Shown piece after piece: positions 55,898 through 64,000 of a stretch of 64,000 bases of DNA (its first letter is position 1; every line of letters begins with the position of its first letter). The notes beneath the pieces were generated by a model. That model saw only the letters and a program-made list of their open reading frames with translations, made no database searches and was not told the origin of the DNA. The position numbers and the translations under genes are program-made. The DNA comes from Sphingomonas jejuensis (GTDB lineage: Bacteria; Pseudomonadota; Alphaproteobacteria; Sphingomonadales; Sphingomonadaceae). Location of the stretch: the NCBI RefSeq assembly GCF_011927695.1, contig NZ_JAATJE010000001.1, positions 744,001 to 808,000 on the forward strand, given 5' to 3'.

Positions 55898-57082
55898 GTG
55901 ACGCCCGCCGCGCGCGTCCAGACCGCCATCGAGCTGCTCGACGAGATCGTGGCGGCCGCGCGGGACGGCGGTCCGGCCGCCGACACGCTGATCCAGCGCG
56001 GCTTTGCCGCCCGGCGCTATGCCGGGTCGGGTGACCGGCGCGCGATCCGCGAGCTGATCTACGCCGCGATCCGGCGCGCGGGCGAGCGTCCCGAGAGCGG
56101 ACGCGCGGCGATGGTGGGGCTGGCGGCGGAGGACCCCGCTCTCGCGGCGTTGTTCGACGGATCTGCCCGTGGTCCGCAGCCGATCGCCGCCGGAGAGGCG
56201 AGCGCGCCGGCGGGGATCGCCCCCCGCTGGATCGCCGACCGCCTGACCCGGAGCCTGGATGCGGACGGGCTGGCCGCGCTGCTCGACCGCGCGCCGGTCG
56301 ACCTTCGGGTCAACCGCGCGCGAACGACGCGTGAGCGGATGCTCGCCGAGTTTTCCGAGGCCGAGCCGAGCCCGCTCTCACCGGACGGGCTGCGGCTCCA
56401 GCCCGGCGCGGCGGCCGGGATTGACCGGCACCCCCGGACCGTCGACGGCAGCGTCGAGGTGCAGGACGAGGGGAGCCAGATCGTCGCGGGCGCCGCCAGG
56501 GCAGGCGCGGGGATGCTGGTGGTGGACCTATGCGCCGGCGCCGGTGGCAAGTCGCTGGCGATCGCTGCGGCGACGCCGGATGCCCGCATCGTCGCCTGCG
56601 ACACCGACCGCGCCCGGCTGCAGCGGCTGCCGCCGCGCGCCGAGCGTGCGGGAGTGACCGGGATCGAGACCCGGCTGCTCGATCCCGGCCGCGAGACCGA
56701 GCGGCTCGACGACCTCGCCGGGCAGGCGGATGTGGTGGTGGTCGATGCACCCTGTTCGGGCACCGGCACCTGGCGCCGCAATCCCGAAGCCCGCTGGCGC
56801 CTGACGCCCGCCCGTCTGGAGGCGCTGGTGACGCTGCAGCGCCGGCTGATCCGGATCGCGGCGGGGCTGGTCCGGCCGGGCGGGGCATTGGTCTACATCA
56901 CCTGTTCGCTGCTGCCGGAAGAGGGACCGGACGCGGTGGCGGACTTCCTGGCGGAGCACCCGGGCTGGCGTGCGGAGGACCCGATCAACGGGCTTGGCGA
57001 ACCGGCGGGGGCCGGACGGCGGCTGCAGCCCGCAACGCATGGCACCGACGGCTTTTTCGTCGCGCGGCTGCTGCGGCCATGA
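55898..57082 (+). CDS. RsmB/NOP-family rRNA cytosine methyltransferase
   Basis: The 394-residue protein has an N-terminal NusB-like part and a Rossmann methyltransferase domain with [24 protein letters not shown] and the catalytic Cys in [11 protein letters not shown]. It methylates a cytosine C5, probably in 16S rRNA; the exact position cannot be told. The GTG at 55898 is the start nearest the guaB stop, so the two genes are coupled. Confidence 0.92.
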   Translation: MTPAARVQTAIELLDEIVAAARDGGPAADTLIQRGFAARRYAGSGDRRAIRELIYAAIRRAGERPESGRAAMVGLAAEDPALAALFDGSARGPQPIAAGEASAPAGIAPRWIADRLTRSLDADGLAALLDRAPVDLRVNRARTTRERMLAEFSEAEPSPLSPDGLRLQPGAAAGIDRHPRTVDGSVEVQDEGSQIVAGAARAGAGMLVVDLCAGAGGKSLAIAAATPDARIVACDTDRARLQRLPPRAERAGVTGIETRLLDPGRETERLDDLAGQADVVVVDAPCSGTGTWRRNPEARWRLTPARLEALVTLQRRLIRIAAGLVRPGGALVYITCSLLPEEGPDAVADFLAEHPGWRAEDPINGLGEPAGAGRRLQPATHGTDGFFVARLLRP

Positions 57083-57116
57083 TAGGCTGACCGCCGTGCC
57101 CCCCATGGAGACCGTG

Positions 57117-57650
57117 ATGCGCTTCACCCCGGCTGCCCTTGCCCTGTCGCTGCTGCTCGTGACGGTGTCGAGCGCGGGATTGGGACAGCGTCCCGATGAC
57201 GAAATCGACCCGCGGTCGGTGGCGCTGGTGGAGCGCGGCCGCGTGGCCCAGCGGGCCGGCAACCTCGCCGAGGCGAACGGCCTTTACGAAACCGCGCTGG
57301 CGGTGGATCCGCGAAACCGCACCGCCTTTATCGCGCTGGCCGAGGTTGCGCGGCGGCAGGAGCTGCCCGGCAAGGCGATCCGGCTCTACCGCGACGCCCT
57401 GCGGCTGGAGCCGAACGACGTCCGCGCGCTCGCCGGGCAGGGTCAGGCGATGGTGCAGAAGGGCGCGGTCGAACGGGCACGTGCCAATCTGGCGCGGGTG
57501 CGCACGCTTTGCACCGCGCCGTGCAGCGAGGCGACCGCGCTGCAGGCGGCGATCACCGCCGGCCCGCCCGCCCGCGTCGTCTCGGCGCAGGCGAACCCGA
57601 GCGCGCCGCCGCCGGGAGCCGAAACGCAGACCCGCGCGCCGCAGAACTGA
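57117..57650 (+). CDS. TPR-repeat exported protein
   Basis: The 177-residue protein has a signal peptide (cleaved near LGQ, about residue 22) and three TPR units (about 35-135, including [15 protein letters not shown] and [15 protein letters not shown]). The tail is Pro/Ala-rich. The ATG at 57117 has GGAG six bases upstream. It probably acts in periplasmic protein assembly. The function is otherwise unknown. Confidence 0.8.
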   Translation: MRFTPAALALSLLLVTVSSAGLGQRPDDEIDPRSVALVERGRVAQRAGNLAEANGLYETALAVDPRNRTAFIALAEVARRQELPGKAIRLYRDALRLEPNDVRALAGQGQAMVQKGAVERARANLARVRTLCTAPCSEATALQAAITAGPPARVVSAQANPSAPPPGAETQTRAPQN

Positions 57651-57674
57651 CGCGCTCGCCCGGCCGCTGCCGGA

Positions 57675-58553
57675 TCAGGCTGAGGGGGTCGCTACCTCCC
57701 CGTCCATCACGCGGGCAAGGGCCACGAAGTCGGCCACGGACAGGGTTTCGGCACGCCGCGTCGGATCGATCCCGGCGACCTCCATCGCACGGTCGGCGCC
57801 GGCCACGCCCTTCAGGCTCTGGCGGAGCATCTTGCGGCGCTGGCCGAAGGCGGCGGCTGTCAGGCGCTCCATCGTCGCCATGCTGACCGCCGTCGGCTGG
57901 GCGGCCGGCACGATGTGGACCACCGCCGACATGACCTTGGGCGGCGGGGTGAAGGCGGAGCGATGCACCCGCATCGCCAGCCGCGCGTCGCTGCGCCACT
58001 GCGCGAGCACGGACAAGCGGCCATAGGCTTCGTCGCCGGCATGCGCGACGATGCGCTCGGCGACCTCCGCCTGGAACATCAGCGTCAGCGACAGCCACCA
58101 GGAGGGCCAGGGATCCGCAGTCAGCCAGCGGACCAGAAGTGCCGTGCCGACATTGTAGGGCAGGTTGGCGACGATATGCGCGGGAGCTCCGATCGCGGCG
58201 GCGGCATCGAACCGCAGCGCGTCGTCCTCGACCACCCGCAGCTTGTCGGGGAATGCCGCGCCGAGCTCGGCCAGCGCGGGCAGGCAGCGCCGGTCGCGCT
58301 CGACCGCCGTCACATCCGCACCGGCGCGCAGCAGCGCGCGGGTCAGGCCGCCGGGGCCGGGTCCGACCTCGAACACGGCCGCGCCGTCCAGATCGCCTGG
58401 GATGCGGGCGATGCGGCCCAGCAGCTGCTCATCAAGCAGGAAGTTCTGCCCGAGCGCTTTCGACGCCTGCAGCGAATGGGTGCGGATGACGTCGCGAAGC
58501 GGCGGCAGCGCCGGGGATGGGGCGGTCAGGCCGCGGCCCGGCGCGCCCGGCAC
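57675..58553 (-). CDS. rsmA: 16S rRNA adenine dimethyltransferase RsmA (KsgA)
   Basis: The 292-residue enzyme dimethylates two adenines near the 3' end of 16S rRNA. It has the SAM motif [12 protein letters not shown], the catalytic NLPYN motif and a C-terminal helical domain. The GTG at 58553 has a GGAGG site and overlaps the end of pdxA by 28 bases. It ends the lptD-surA-pdxA-rsmA block. Confidence 0.95.
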   Translation of the reverse strand: MPGAPGRGLTAPSPALPPLRDVIRTHSLQASKALGQNFLLDEQLLGRIARIPGDLDGAAVFEVGPGPGGLTRALLRAGADVTAVERDRRCLPALAELGAAFPDKLRVVEDDALRFDAAAAIGAPAHIVANLPYNVGTALLVRWLTADPWPSWWLSLTLMFQAEVAERIVAHAGDEAYGRLSVLAQWRSDARLAMRVHRSAFTPPPKVMSAVVHIVPAAQPTAVSMATMERLTAAAFGQRRKMLRQSLKGVAGADRAMEVAGIDPTRRAETLSVADFVALARVMDGEVATPSA

Positions 58554-59533
58554 TGCGCCGCCTCCGCCGCCACCCGGATCGCCGCCGTCATGGCGCGGTG
58601 GTCGGCCTTGTCCTGACCGGCGATACCGAACGCGGTGCCGTGGTCGGGCGCGGTCCGGACGATGGGCAGGCCCAGCGTCATGTTCACGCCTTCCTCGAAC
58701 GCGATCGTCTTCAGCGGGATCAACGCCTGATCATGATAGGTGCAGATGGCTGCGTCGTAGGTCGCCCGTGCGCTGGCATGGAACATGGTGTCGGCGGCAA
58801 AGGGGCCCCGCGCATCGATGCCTTCCGCGCGCAGCTCCATGATCGCCGGCAGCAGGATCTCCAGCTCCTCGCGCCCGATCTTGCCGCTTTCGCCGGCATG
58901 GGGGTTGAGGCCCGCAAAGGCCAGCCGCGGCCGTTCGATGCCGAAGTTGCGCGCCAGCCCGCGGACCAGCACGCGCGACTTGGCCACCACCAGCTCCACC
59001 GACAGGAGCGAGGTGACATCCATCAGCGGAACATGGGTGGTGAGCGGCACGACCTTCAGCCCGGCGCCCATCAGCATCATCACCGCGTTGTCCTCGGCGA
59101 TGCCGCAGCGTTCGGCGACGAATTCGGTCTGGCCGGGATGACGAAAGCCGATGGCGTAGAGCTGCGCCTTGGCGACGGGCGCGGTGACAAGCGCGCCGGC
59201 CGAGCCCGACCGGACGATGCCGGCCGCAAGCTCAAGCGAATCAAGGGCGGTGCGCGCGCCCTCCAGCTTCGGCTCGCCGGGTTCGACCGGACCATCGCCG
59301 TCGAGATGGATGAGGGGAAGGGCGTCGCCGAAGATCCGGGTGGCTTCGTCCGGATCCGAGATGCGACGCACCGGCCCGTCCCAGACCGCCCCGATCGCCG
59401 CGGCGTCGCCGACCGCGAAGAACGGGGGCAGACCGGTGTCGCGACCCGCCGCCCAGGCCTTTGCCACGATCTCCGGCCCGATGCCGGCCGGATCACCGAG
59501 CGCGACGGCCAGAGGCTTCAAGGCGCTTCCCAC
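58526..59533 (-). CDS. pdxA: 4-hydroxythreonine-4-phosphate dehydrogenase
   Basis: The 335-residue enzyme acts in pyridoxal 5'-phosphate synthesis. Motifs are [30 protein letters not shown] and [11 protein letters not shown]. The GTG at 59533 lies ten bases after the surA stop; a TTG at 59521 has a better ribosome site (GGGAAG) and would remove four residues. Confidence 0.95.
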   Translation of the reverse strand: MGSALKPLAVALGDPAGIGPEIVAKAWAAGRDTGLPPFFAVGDAAAIGAVWDGPVRRISDPDEATRIFGDALPLIHLDGDGPVEPGEPKLEGARTALDSLELAAGIVRSGSAGALVTAPVAKAQLYAIGFRHPGQTEFVAERCGIAEDNAVMMLMGAGLKVVPLTTHVPLMDVTSLLSVELVVAKSRVLVRGLARNFGIERPRLAFAGLNPHAGESGKIGREELEILLPAIMELRAEGIDARGPFAADTMFHASARATYDAAICTYHDQALIPLKTIAFEEGVNMTLGLPIVRTAPDHGTAFGIAGQDKADHRAMTAAIRVAAEAAQCRARRAAA

Positions 59534-59543
59534 AGGCGAACCG

Positions 59544-60941
59544 TCACCGATAGTCGACAACGGCGTCGCGGCGCAGATCGCGCAGGTAGCGACGGGCCCG
59601 GCGGCCGACACGCTCCTGCTCCAGCTGCGTGGCGATGCGCTCACGCGAGGCCTCGTTCGTGACCTCCGGATCATCGCGGCCGCACAGGACGAGCACGCGC
59701 AGGCCGTCCTCCGGAGAGCCGAACGGCGGCGTCGCCGACCCGACCTGCAGGTTCAGCATCGTCTGCTGCAGCTGCACGGGCAGGTCGCGGACGCGCACCT
59801 GATCATTGTCGACGATCTCCGCATTGAGCTGTCGGGCGATCGCGTCGACCGCGCCGCAGCCCTGAATGTTGCGCGTGGCATCGGCAAAGGCATTGGCGCG
59901 CGCCTGAAGCTGCGCCTGGGTGACGTTGGGCGGAAAGCTGATCGCCACCTGGCGGAGGTTGAGCACCGCGTCGCGCGGATCGGCCGTCAGCACCTGACGC
60001 TGATCGATCAGGTAGAGGATCGACAGGCCGCCCGGCACCGGGATCGGGCCGGCGAGCTGCCCGACCTGCATCTGCCGCGCCTGGTTGGCGAGCGGATCGG
60101 GGAGCTGTTCCGCCCGCACCCAGCCGAGATCGCCGCCGACCGCCGCCGTCGAGGCTTCGGAGAACTGGCGCGCATAGGCGGCGAACGACGCGCCCTGCTG
60201 CAGCTGCTGCATGATGCGCTGGGCGTTGGCGATCGTCTCGTTCTGGGTCGCAGGCGTGGAGGCGAGATAGATTTCGCCGACGCGGTATTCGCTGGTGCCG
60301 CGCGCCGCGTTCAAGCGGTCGACGATCGCCTGCACCTCGGCCTCACCGACGTTGGTGGTGGGTTCGATCCGCCGGCGGAGCAGGCGCGACCATGCGAGTT
60401 CGGCATGGATCTGCTGCTTCAGCGACGTGTCCGAGCTGTTGTTCTCGCGCAGGTAGGCGTCGAGCTGGGCGGGCGTGCGGCGGAAGTTCTGCGCCACCCG
60501 GTCGTAGCTCTGCTGGATCTCGGCCGCGCTCACCGTGATCTCGTTGGCGCGCGCTTCCTGGATCTGCAGCATCTCGTCGATCAGGTTGCGCAGCACCTGA
60601 AGGCGCAGCCGCTCGATCTCCTCCTGCGGGATCTGCTGGCCCTGGTTGGCGAGCAGAGTGAGCGCAAGGCGGTGGTCAACATCGCTGCGCGTGATGATCT
60701 CGCCATTGATAACGGCGGTGGGCTTGCGCACGGCCGTGTCGTTGCCGAACAGCACGACGTCTGCCGGGATGTCGAGCGCGGCGCGCTGAGCGGCGTCCGC
60801 GGCGGGCGCGGATGCGGGCGCCTCCTGCGCGAGGGCGGGCACGGCGGCGCCGCTGGCGGCGATGCCGATCACGAGCGCGGAAGACGCGGATGCCGCGGCC
60901 ATGCCGGACAGGAGCCGCTCAAAACTGGTGCGAATCGTCAC
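59544..60941 (-). CDS. surA: Periplasmic peptidyl-prolyl isomerase SurA
   Basis: The 465-residue protein has a signal peptide ending ALAQ (about residue 39), a SurA N-terminal chaperone domain (about 75-195) and parvulin-type isomerase domains (about 215-320 and a less conserved one to about 435). It folds outer-membrane proteins such as LptD, whose gene lies directly upstream. The start is GTG with a GAGGATCG site. Confidence 0.93.
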   Translation of the reverse strand: MTIRTSFERLLSGMAAASASSALVIGIAASGAAVPALAQEAPASAPAADAAQRAALDIPADVVLFGNDTAVRKPTAVINGEIITRSDVDHRLALTLLANQGQQIPQEEIERLRLQVLRNLIDEMLQIQEARANEITVSAAEIQQSYDRVAQNFRRTPAQLDAYLRENNSSDTSLKQQIHAELAWSRLLRRRIEPTTNVGEAEVQAIVDRLNAARGTSEYRVGEIYLASTPATQNETIANAQRIMQQLQQGASFAAYARQFSEASTAAVGGDLGWVRAEQLPDPLANQARQMQVGQLAGPIPVPGGLSILYLIDQRQVLTADPRDAVLNLRQVAISFPPNVTQAQLQARANAFADATRNIQGCGAVDAIARQLNAEIVDNDQVRVRDLPVQLQQTMLNLQVGSATPPFGSPEDGLRVLVLCGRDDPEVTNEASRERIATQLEQERVGRRARRYLRDLRRDAVVDYR

Positions 60942-61007
60942 AGTGAAGATCGATCCTCGAACTGAAAGGAACCGGCGGCGGATAAGCCAGCGCCGCTGAA
61001 CGACGGC

Positions 61008-63239
61008 TTAGCGGCCGATGTTCCGGAGCGCGACCCGGAAGAGAAAGCTGTTGCCACGCCGTGCGTCACCGGTGTCCTCATAGTCGCGACGCCAGGTCAA
61101 GCCAAGTTCCAGGCAATCGTCCGAATAGGCGAAGCCGAGCCGCGAGCGGATCGGCTGGAAACCGTCGGCAATCGAGAGCGGATCTTCGGACCGATTGGTG
61201 AGGTCAACGATCGCCGATCCGAACACGGACCAGAAGCGGCTGACCTGCACGCGGCCGCCCGCGCGGACCTCTTCCCGGTCGGACAGGTCCTCATAACCTT
61301 CCTCAATGTCGCGGTTGAGGCGGAGGTAGCCGAGCACGAGATAGGTGCGGCGCGTGCCGATGGTGGCGTCGATCTCGTTGCGGCGGAGCTCGAAATCATC
61401 CTTGTCGAGCCGGTAGCGGTGCGTGAGGCTGATGAAGTCGCGGAAGCGGACCTCCGTACGGCCCACGAAGTCGGAGAAGCGTTCGTCGACGCCGGTGCCG
61501 GCCGGGAAGATCGTCTCGTCGCCGGACATGCGCAGGCTCTGCCCGACATTGGCGGCGACGGTGACGCCGGGCAGCGTCAGCGCATAATCGACGCCGTAGG
61601 TGACGCGCGCGCCATCCTCGAATCGGTCATAGCCGGGAAAGCGGTTGAGCGAGAACAGGTTGCTGTCGTCGAGGTCGAACGCGCGGCTGTCCTCGTTCGG
61701 GATGGGATCGTTGCGAAGCGGCGGCGTGACGGCGAACTGGACGCGCGGGGTGATGCGCTGCGTTCCGCCGAATGCGGCGCCGACCAGCGGCCAGCGGACG
61801 TCGATCGCCGCCGCGGCGATGCCGCGCGCCTGCCACCCCTCGTCCCCACGATAGGGGATGGTGGCAGTCAGCAGCGTCTCGTCCGTGTGGTAGGCGTCCA
61901 CCCGGCCAAGCAGGGTGAAATCGACCTCCTGTCCCCAGTTGGTGAGGCGGCGAAGATCCCAGCGGGCGCCGGCAAAGGCGCGCTGCGTGTCCTGTCCGTC
62001 GGTGCGGCCGATGGCGAGGCTGTTGAGCTGCAACTCCACCCGTCCGCCGAGCAGCGGATCGTTGATGCGGCGGCGGTAGTCGACGACCGGCAGCGCGATG
62101 GGCGTCTGGCCCTGGCTTTCGCCGACGCGCAACGTCTGCACCGCCCAGCCGGCGAGCGAGAAATAGCTGTCGGCATCGATGCGTTCGACATTGATGGTGG
62201 AGCGCAGCCGATCGTCACGGGAAATGTCGTAGCGGCGCAGGAAGGTGCGGTCGGTCGCGCGGCGGATCGACCCGGAAATGCTCCAGTTGGGGTCGAGCTG
62301 GAACCGGCCGCTCGCGTCCACGAACCCGCGCAGGCGGTCCCGCTCCTGCCCGGTGGGATCGAGCGACAGGCTTTCCCGGCCCGAATAGGTCAGCATGCCG
62401 CGCAGCTGATAGGCGCCGTCCTCCGTCAGCGCGCGATACTGCCCTTCCAGCGCGGGCAGGACGGAGGTGTAGATGTGCGGCGTGATCGTCAGATCGCGGT
62501 TGGGTGACAGCTTGAAATAATAGGGCTGGGCGACCTCGAAGCCATTCACCCGGCTGATGCGCACGTCTGGGACGAGCAGGCCGGGCCCACCCCCCGACCC
62601 AGTCGGTTGCGACAGCACCGGCAGCGGCAGGATCGGCAGGCCGAACAGCGACACGGTCGCGCCCTCGAACCGGATCCGCTCCCGGTTCTCGTCATAAACG
62701 ACGCGGCGGGCGGTGACCTTGAAGGACGGTTCGCGCGGGCAGCCGTTCGCATCCACCACGGCGCATGGCGTGTAGGCGGCGCGCGACAGGGTGAACACCG
62801 CGCCCTCCCGGTTGCCGCTTTCCGCCGCGAGCCGCGATCCGTTGTCGAGCACCAGCAGGAGGTTGGCGACCGCGCCGTCGCGCAGATCCTCCGCCAACAC
62901 AACCGAGTCGCCATAGGCGGTGTCGCCCGCCGGATTGGTGATGGCGACATCGCCCTCCGCCCGCACCTCGCCCGACCGCCGGTTCCAGATCACGCGATCG
63001 GCGCGAAGGCGATTGCCTTCGCGGGCGACACGCACATCGCCGGACGCGGTGATCACATCGGCATTCTGGTCATATTCGACGGTGGCGGCGCTGAACTCGA
63101 TCTGGTCGGCCGGGACCTCCGCGCCGGTTTCGGGCGGCGGCGCGACCGGGCGGGGCGACAGATCCTGCGCCGCGGCGGGAAGGCTGCACAGGCCGACGAT
63201 CGGAAGCGTGGCCCAGCGGATCGCCTCCATCCCCGTCAA
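61008..63239 (-). CDS. lptD: Outer-membrane lipid assembly protein LptD
   Basis: The 743-residue protein has a signal peptide ending AAAQD, a periplasmic LptA-like beta-jellyroll (about residues 45-170) and a large C-terminal beta-barrel. Two Cys follow the jellyroll (YTPC and NGCP) and one lies near the end (SDDCLELG), fitting the disulfides that lock LptD. It inserts lipopolysaccharide into the outer membrane with LptE. The TTG at 63239 has a GGGGAAG site; an ATG nine bases later is the alternative. It leads the operon to surA and pdxA. Confidence 0.95.
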   Translation of the reverse strand: MTGMEAIRWATLPIVGLCSLPAAAQDLSPRPVAPPPETGAEVPADQIEFSAATVEYDQNADVITASGDVRVAREGNRLRADRVIWNRRSGEVRAEGDVAITNPAGDTAYGDSVVLAEDLRDGAVANLLLVLDNGSRLAAESGNREGAVFTLSRAAYTPCAVVDANGCPREPSFKVTARRVVYDENRERIRFEGATVSLFGLPILPLPVLSQPTGSGGGPGLLVPDVRISRVNGFEVAQPYYFKLSPNRDLTITPHIYTSVLPALEGQYRALTEDGAYQLRGMLTYSGRESLSLDPTGQERDRLRGFVDASGRFQLDPNWSISGSIRRATDRTFLRRYDISRDDRLRSTINVERIDADSYFSLAGWAVQTLRVGESQGQTPIALPVVDYRRRINDPLLGGRVELQLNSLAIGRTDGQDTQRAFAGARWDLRRLTNWGQEVDFTLLGRVDAYHTDETLLTATIPYRGDEGWQARGIAAAAIDVRWPLVGAAFGGTQRITPRVQFAVTPPLRNDPIPNEDSRAFDLDDSNLFSLNRFPGYDRFEDGARVTYGVDYALTLPGVTVAANVGQSLRMSGDETIFPAGTGVDERFSDFVGRTEVRFRDFISLTHRYRLDKDDFELRRNEIDATIGTRRTYLVLGYLRLNRDIEEGYEDLSDREEVRAGGRVQVSRFWSVFGSAIVDLTNRSEDPLSIADGFQPIRSRLGFAYSDDCLELGLTWRRDYEDTGDARRGNSFLFRVALRNIGR

Positions 63240-63286
63240 ACCACTTCCCCACGCACAATGCCGGGGCCGCCCCCGTTCGATCGCTG

Positions 63287-63315
63287 CCTATTGCAGACGC
63301 CCGCGCGGGCCGCAA
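63287..63315 (-). promoter_or_regulatory. Possible lptD promoter
   Basis: On the minus strand TTGCGG (63315-63310) and AATAGG (63292-63287) are 17 bp apart, about 48 bp before lptD. Confidence 0.35.
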
Positions 63316-63329
63316 TGCGCGACCCGGGG

Positions 63330-63358
63330 TTGGGTCCGCGACCGGCTTCGCCTAGAAG
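63330..63358 (+). promoter_or_regulatory. Possible pepA promoter
   Basis: TTGGGT (63330-63335) and TAGAAG (63353-63358) have 17-bp spacing, 33 bp before the aminopeptidase gene. Confidence 0.4.
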
Positions 63359-63391
63359 CATCCCTCAAGAGAAGACATCGAAAGGTCGCCC

Positions 63392-64000
63392 ATGCCCGCC
63401 ATCAGACTTCAAGCCGCCCGGCCCGACAGCGTCCACGACATCGCGATCCCGGTGGCGTCCGGCGGCCTGGGCGCCGCGCGGTTCCCCGGACTGGCGGCAC
63501 CGGCGACCGCGCTGGGCAAGGCGGCGGCGGCGGCCGCCCGGTTCGACGGCGAAGCGGGCGGGATTGTCGATTTCGTGGCCGACACCGGCGCGGGCATCGC
63601 GCGCATCCTTCTGGTCGGCACTGGTGCCGGAGCCGATGCGGACTGGGAGAAGGCCGGCAGCGCGATCGTCGCCCGCCTGCTGGTGTCTGGAACGCATGTC
63701 GTCGCCGTTGACGTATCGGGCACGGACGCGACGGCGGCAAACGTCGCGGCGCTTGCGTCCGGCGCCGCCGCGCGCGGGTGGCGTTTCGACCGCTACCGCT
63801 CCCGCCTGCCGCAGAAGCAGAAGCCAACGCTGGACGAGGTGGTGATCGTCGGCGCGCCGGAGGGCAGCGAGGACGCATGGTCGCGCGGCGCCGCCGTGAT
63901 CGAGGGCCTGTCGTTGACGCGCGAGCTGGTGAGCGAGCCGCCCAACATCATCTATCCCGAAAGCTTCGTCGAGCGCTGCCGCGAGCTGGAGGCGCTGGGT
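63392..64000 (+). CDS. pepA: Leucyl aminopeptidase, 3' end outside the window
   Basis: The frame is open from the ATG at 63392 to the window end (203 codons), so only the N-terminal macro-like domain and the start of the catalytic domain are seen. The segment EGLSLTRELVSEPPNIIYP is typical of M17 aminopeptidases. The metal ligands lie beyond the window. An AAAGG site precedes the ATG. It is divergent from lptD, as in many alphaproteobacteria. Confidence 0.9.
   Translation, partial: MPAIRLQAARPDSVHDIAIPVASGGLGAARFPGLAAPATALGKAAAAAARFDGEAGGIVDFVADTGAGIARILLVGTGAGADADWEKAGSAIVARLLVSGTHVVAVDVSGTDATAANVAALASGAAARGWRFDRYRSRLPQKQKPTLDEVVIVGAPEGSEDAWSRGAAVIEGLSLTRELVSEPPNIIYPESFVERCRELEALG

Noticed and set aside
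59169-60965. 598-codon plus-strand frame opposite surA and pdxA
   Set aside because: No recognisable motif; surA and pdxA on the other strand are complete.

Overview
The window is a high-GC, almost fully coding stretch of an alphaproteobacterial chromosome. It is most likely from a Sphingomonas-like member of the Sphingomonadales. The evidence is the PEPxxWA-type C-terminal sorting signals on two secreted proteins, the exosortase-A-associated ACP/ligase/decarboxylase genes, the chvI-chvG-hprK-EIIA-HPr block opposite pckA, and several TonB-dependent receptors. No insertion sequence, prophage, CRISPR array or rRNA operon was seen.

Layout. 0-6 kb: the end of an M14 peptidase, then a lipoprotein and a large TonB-dependent receptor behind a six-unit Pho-box-like repeat. 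6-18 kb: a 2OG-Fe(II) oxygenase divergent from a compact type II secretion operon, gspCDEFGHIJKLMN, without a prepilin peptidase gene. 18-24 kb: tRNA-His, leucine dehydrogenase and a cytochrome c maturation operon (ccmCDEFGHI, no ccmAB). 24-28 kb: a DUF3072 protein with an EcfG-type promoter, alanine dehydrogenase, Kup potassium transporter, a 2H phosphoesterase and tRNA-Met. 28.4-32.5 kb: an accessory island with two PEP-CTERM proteins flanking a TIR-TM-TPR protein, plus an orphan FNR-like box. 32.6-38.8 kb: a ZnuD-like receptor, thioredoxin reductase and the exosortase-associated ACP, acyl-CoA ligase and PLP decarboxylase. 38.8-44.1 kb: truA-fmt, recR, def, rmuC and a three-gene mini-operon built around a small XRE regulator. 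44.1-51 kb: an RNA methyltransferase, HPr, EIIA-Man, RapZ, HPr kinase, ChvG/ChvI, and divergent PEP carboxykinase. 51-57.7 kb: DedA, MscS, NfeD/SPFH, guaB, rsmB and a TPR protein. 57.7-64 kb: rsmA-pdxA-surA-lptD, divergent from the start of leucyl aminopeptidase.

Working together: the T2SS exports folded periplasmic proteins. The Ccm genes assemble c-type cytochromes. The PTS-like proteins with HprK, RapZ and ChvGI form a regulatory phosphorelay next to the gluconeogenic gene pckA. SurA and LptD build the outer membrane. Neighbouring genes commonly overlap by 4 nt (ATGA/GTGA), so most blocks look like translationally coupled operons. Functions come from motifs and family knowledge read by eye; no database search was run. 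Operators and promoters are pattern matches and deserve the lower confidences given.
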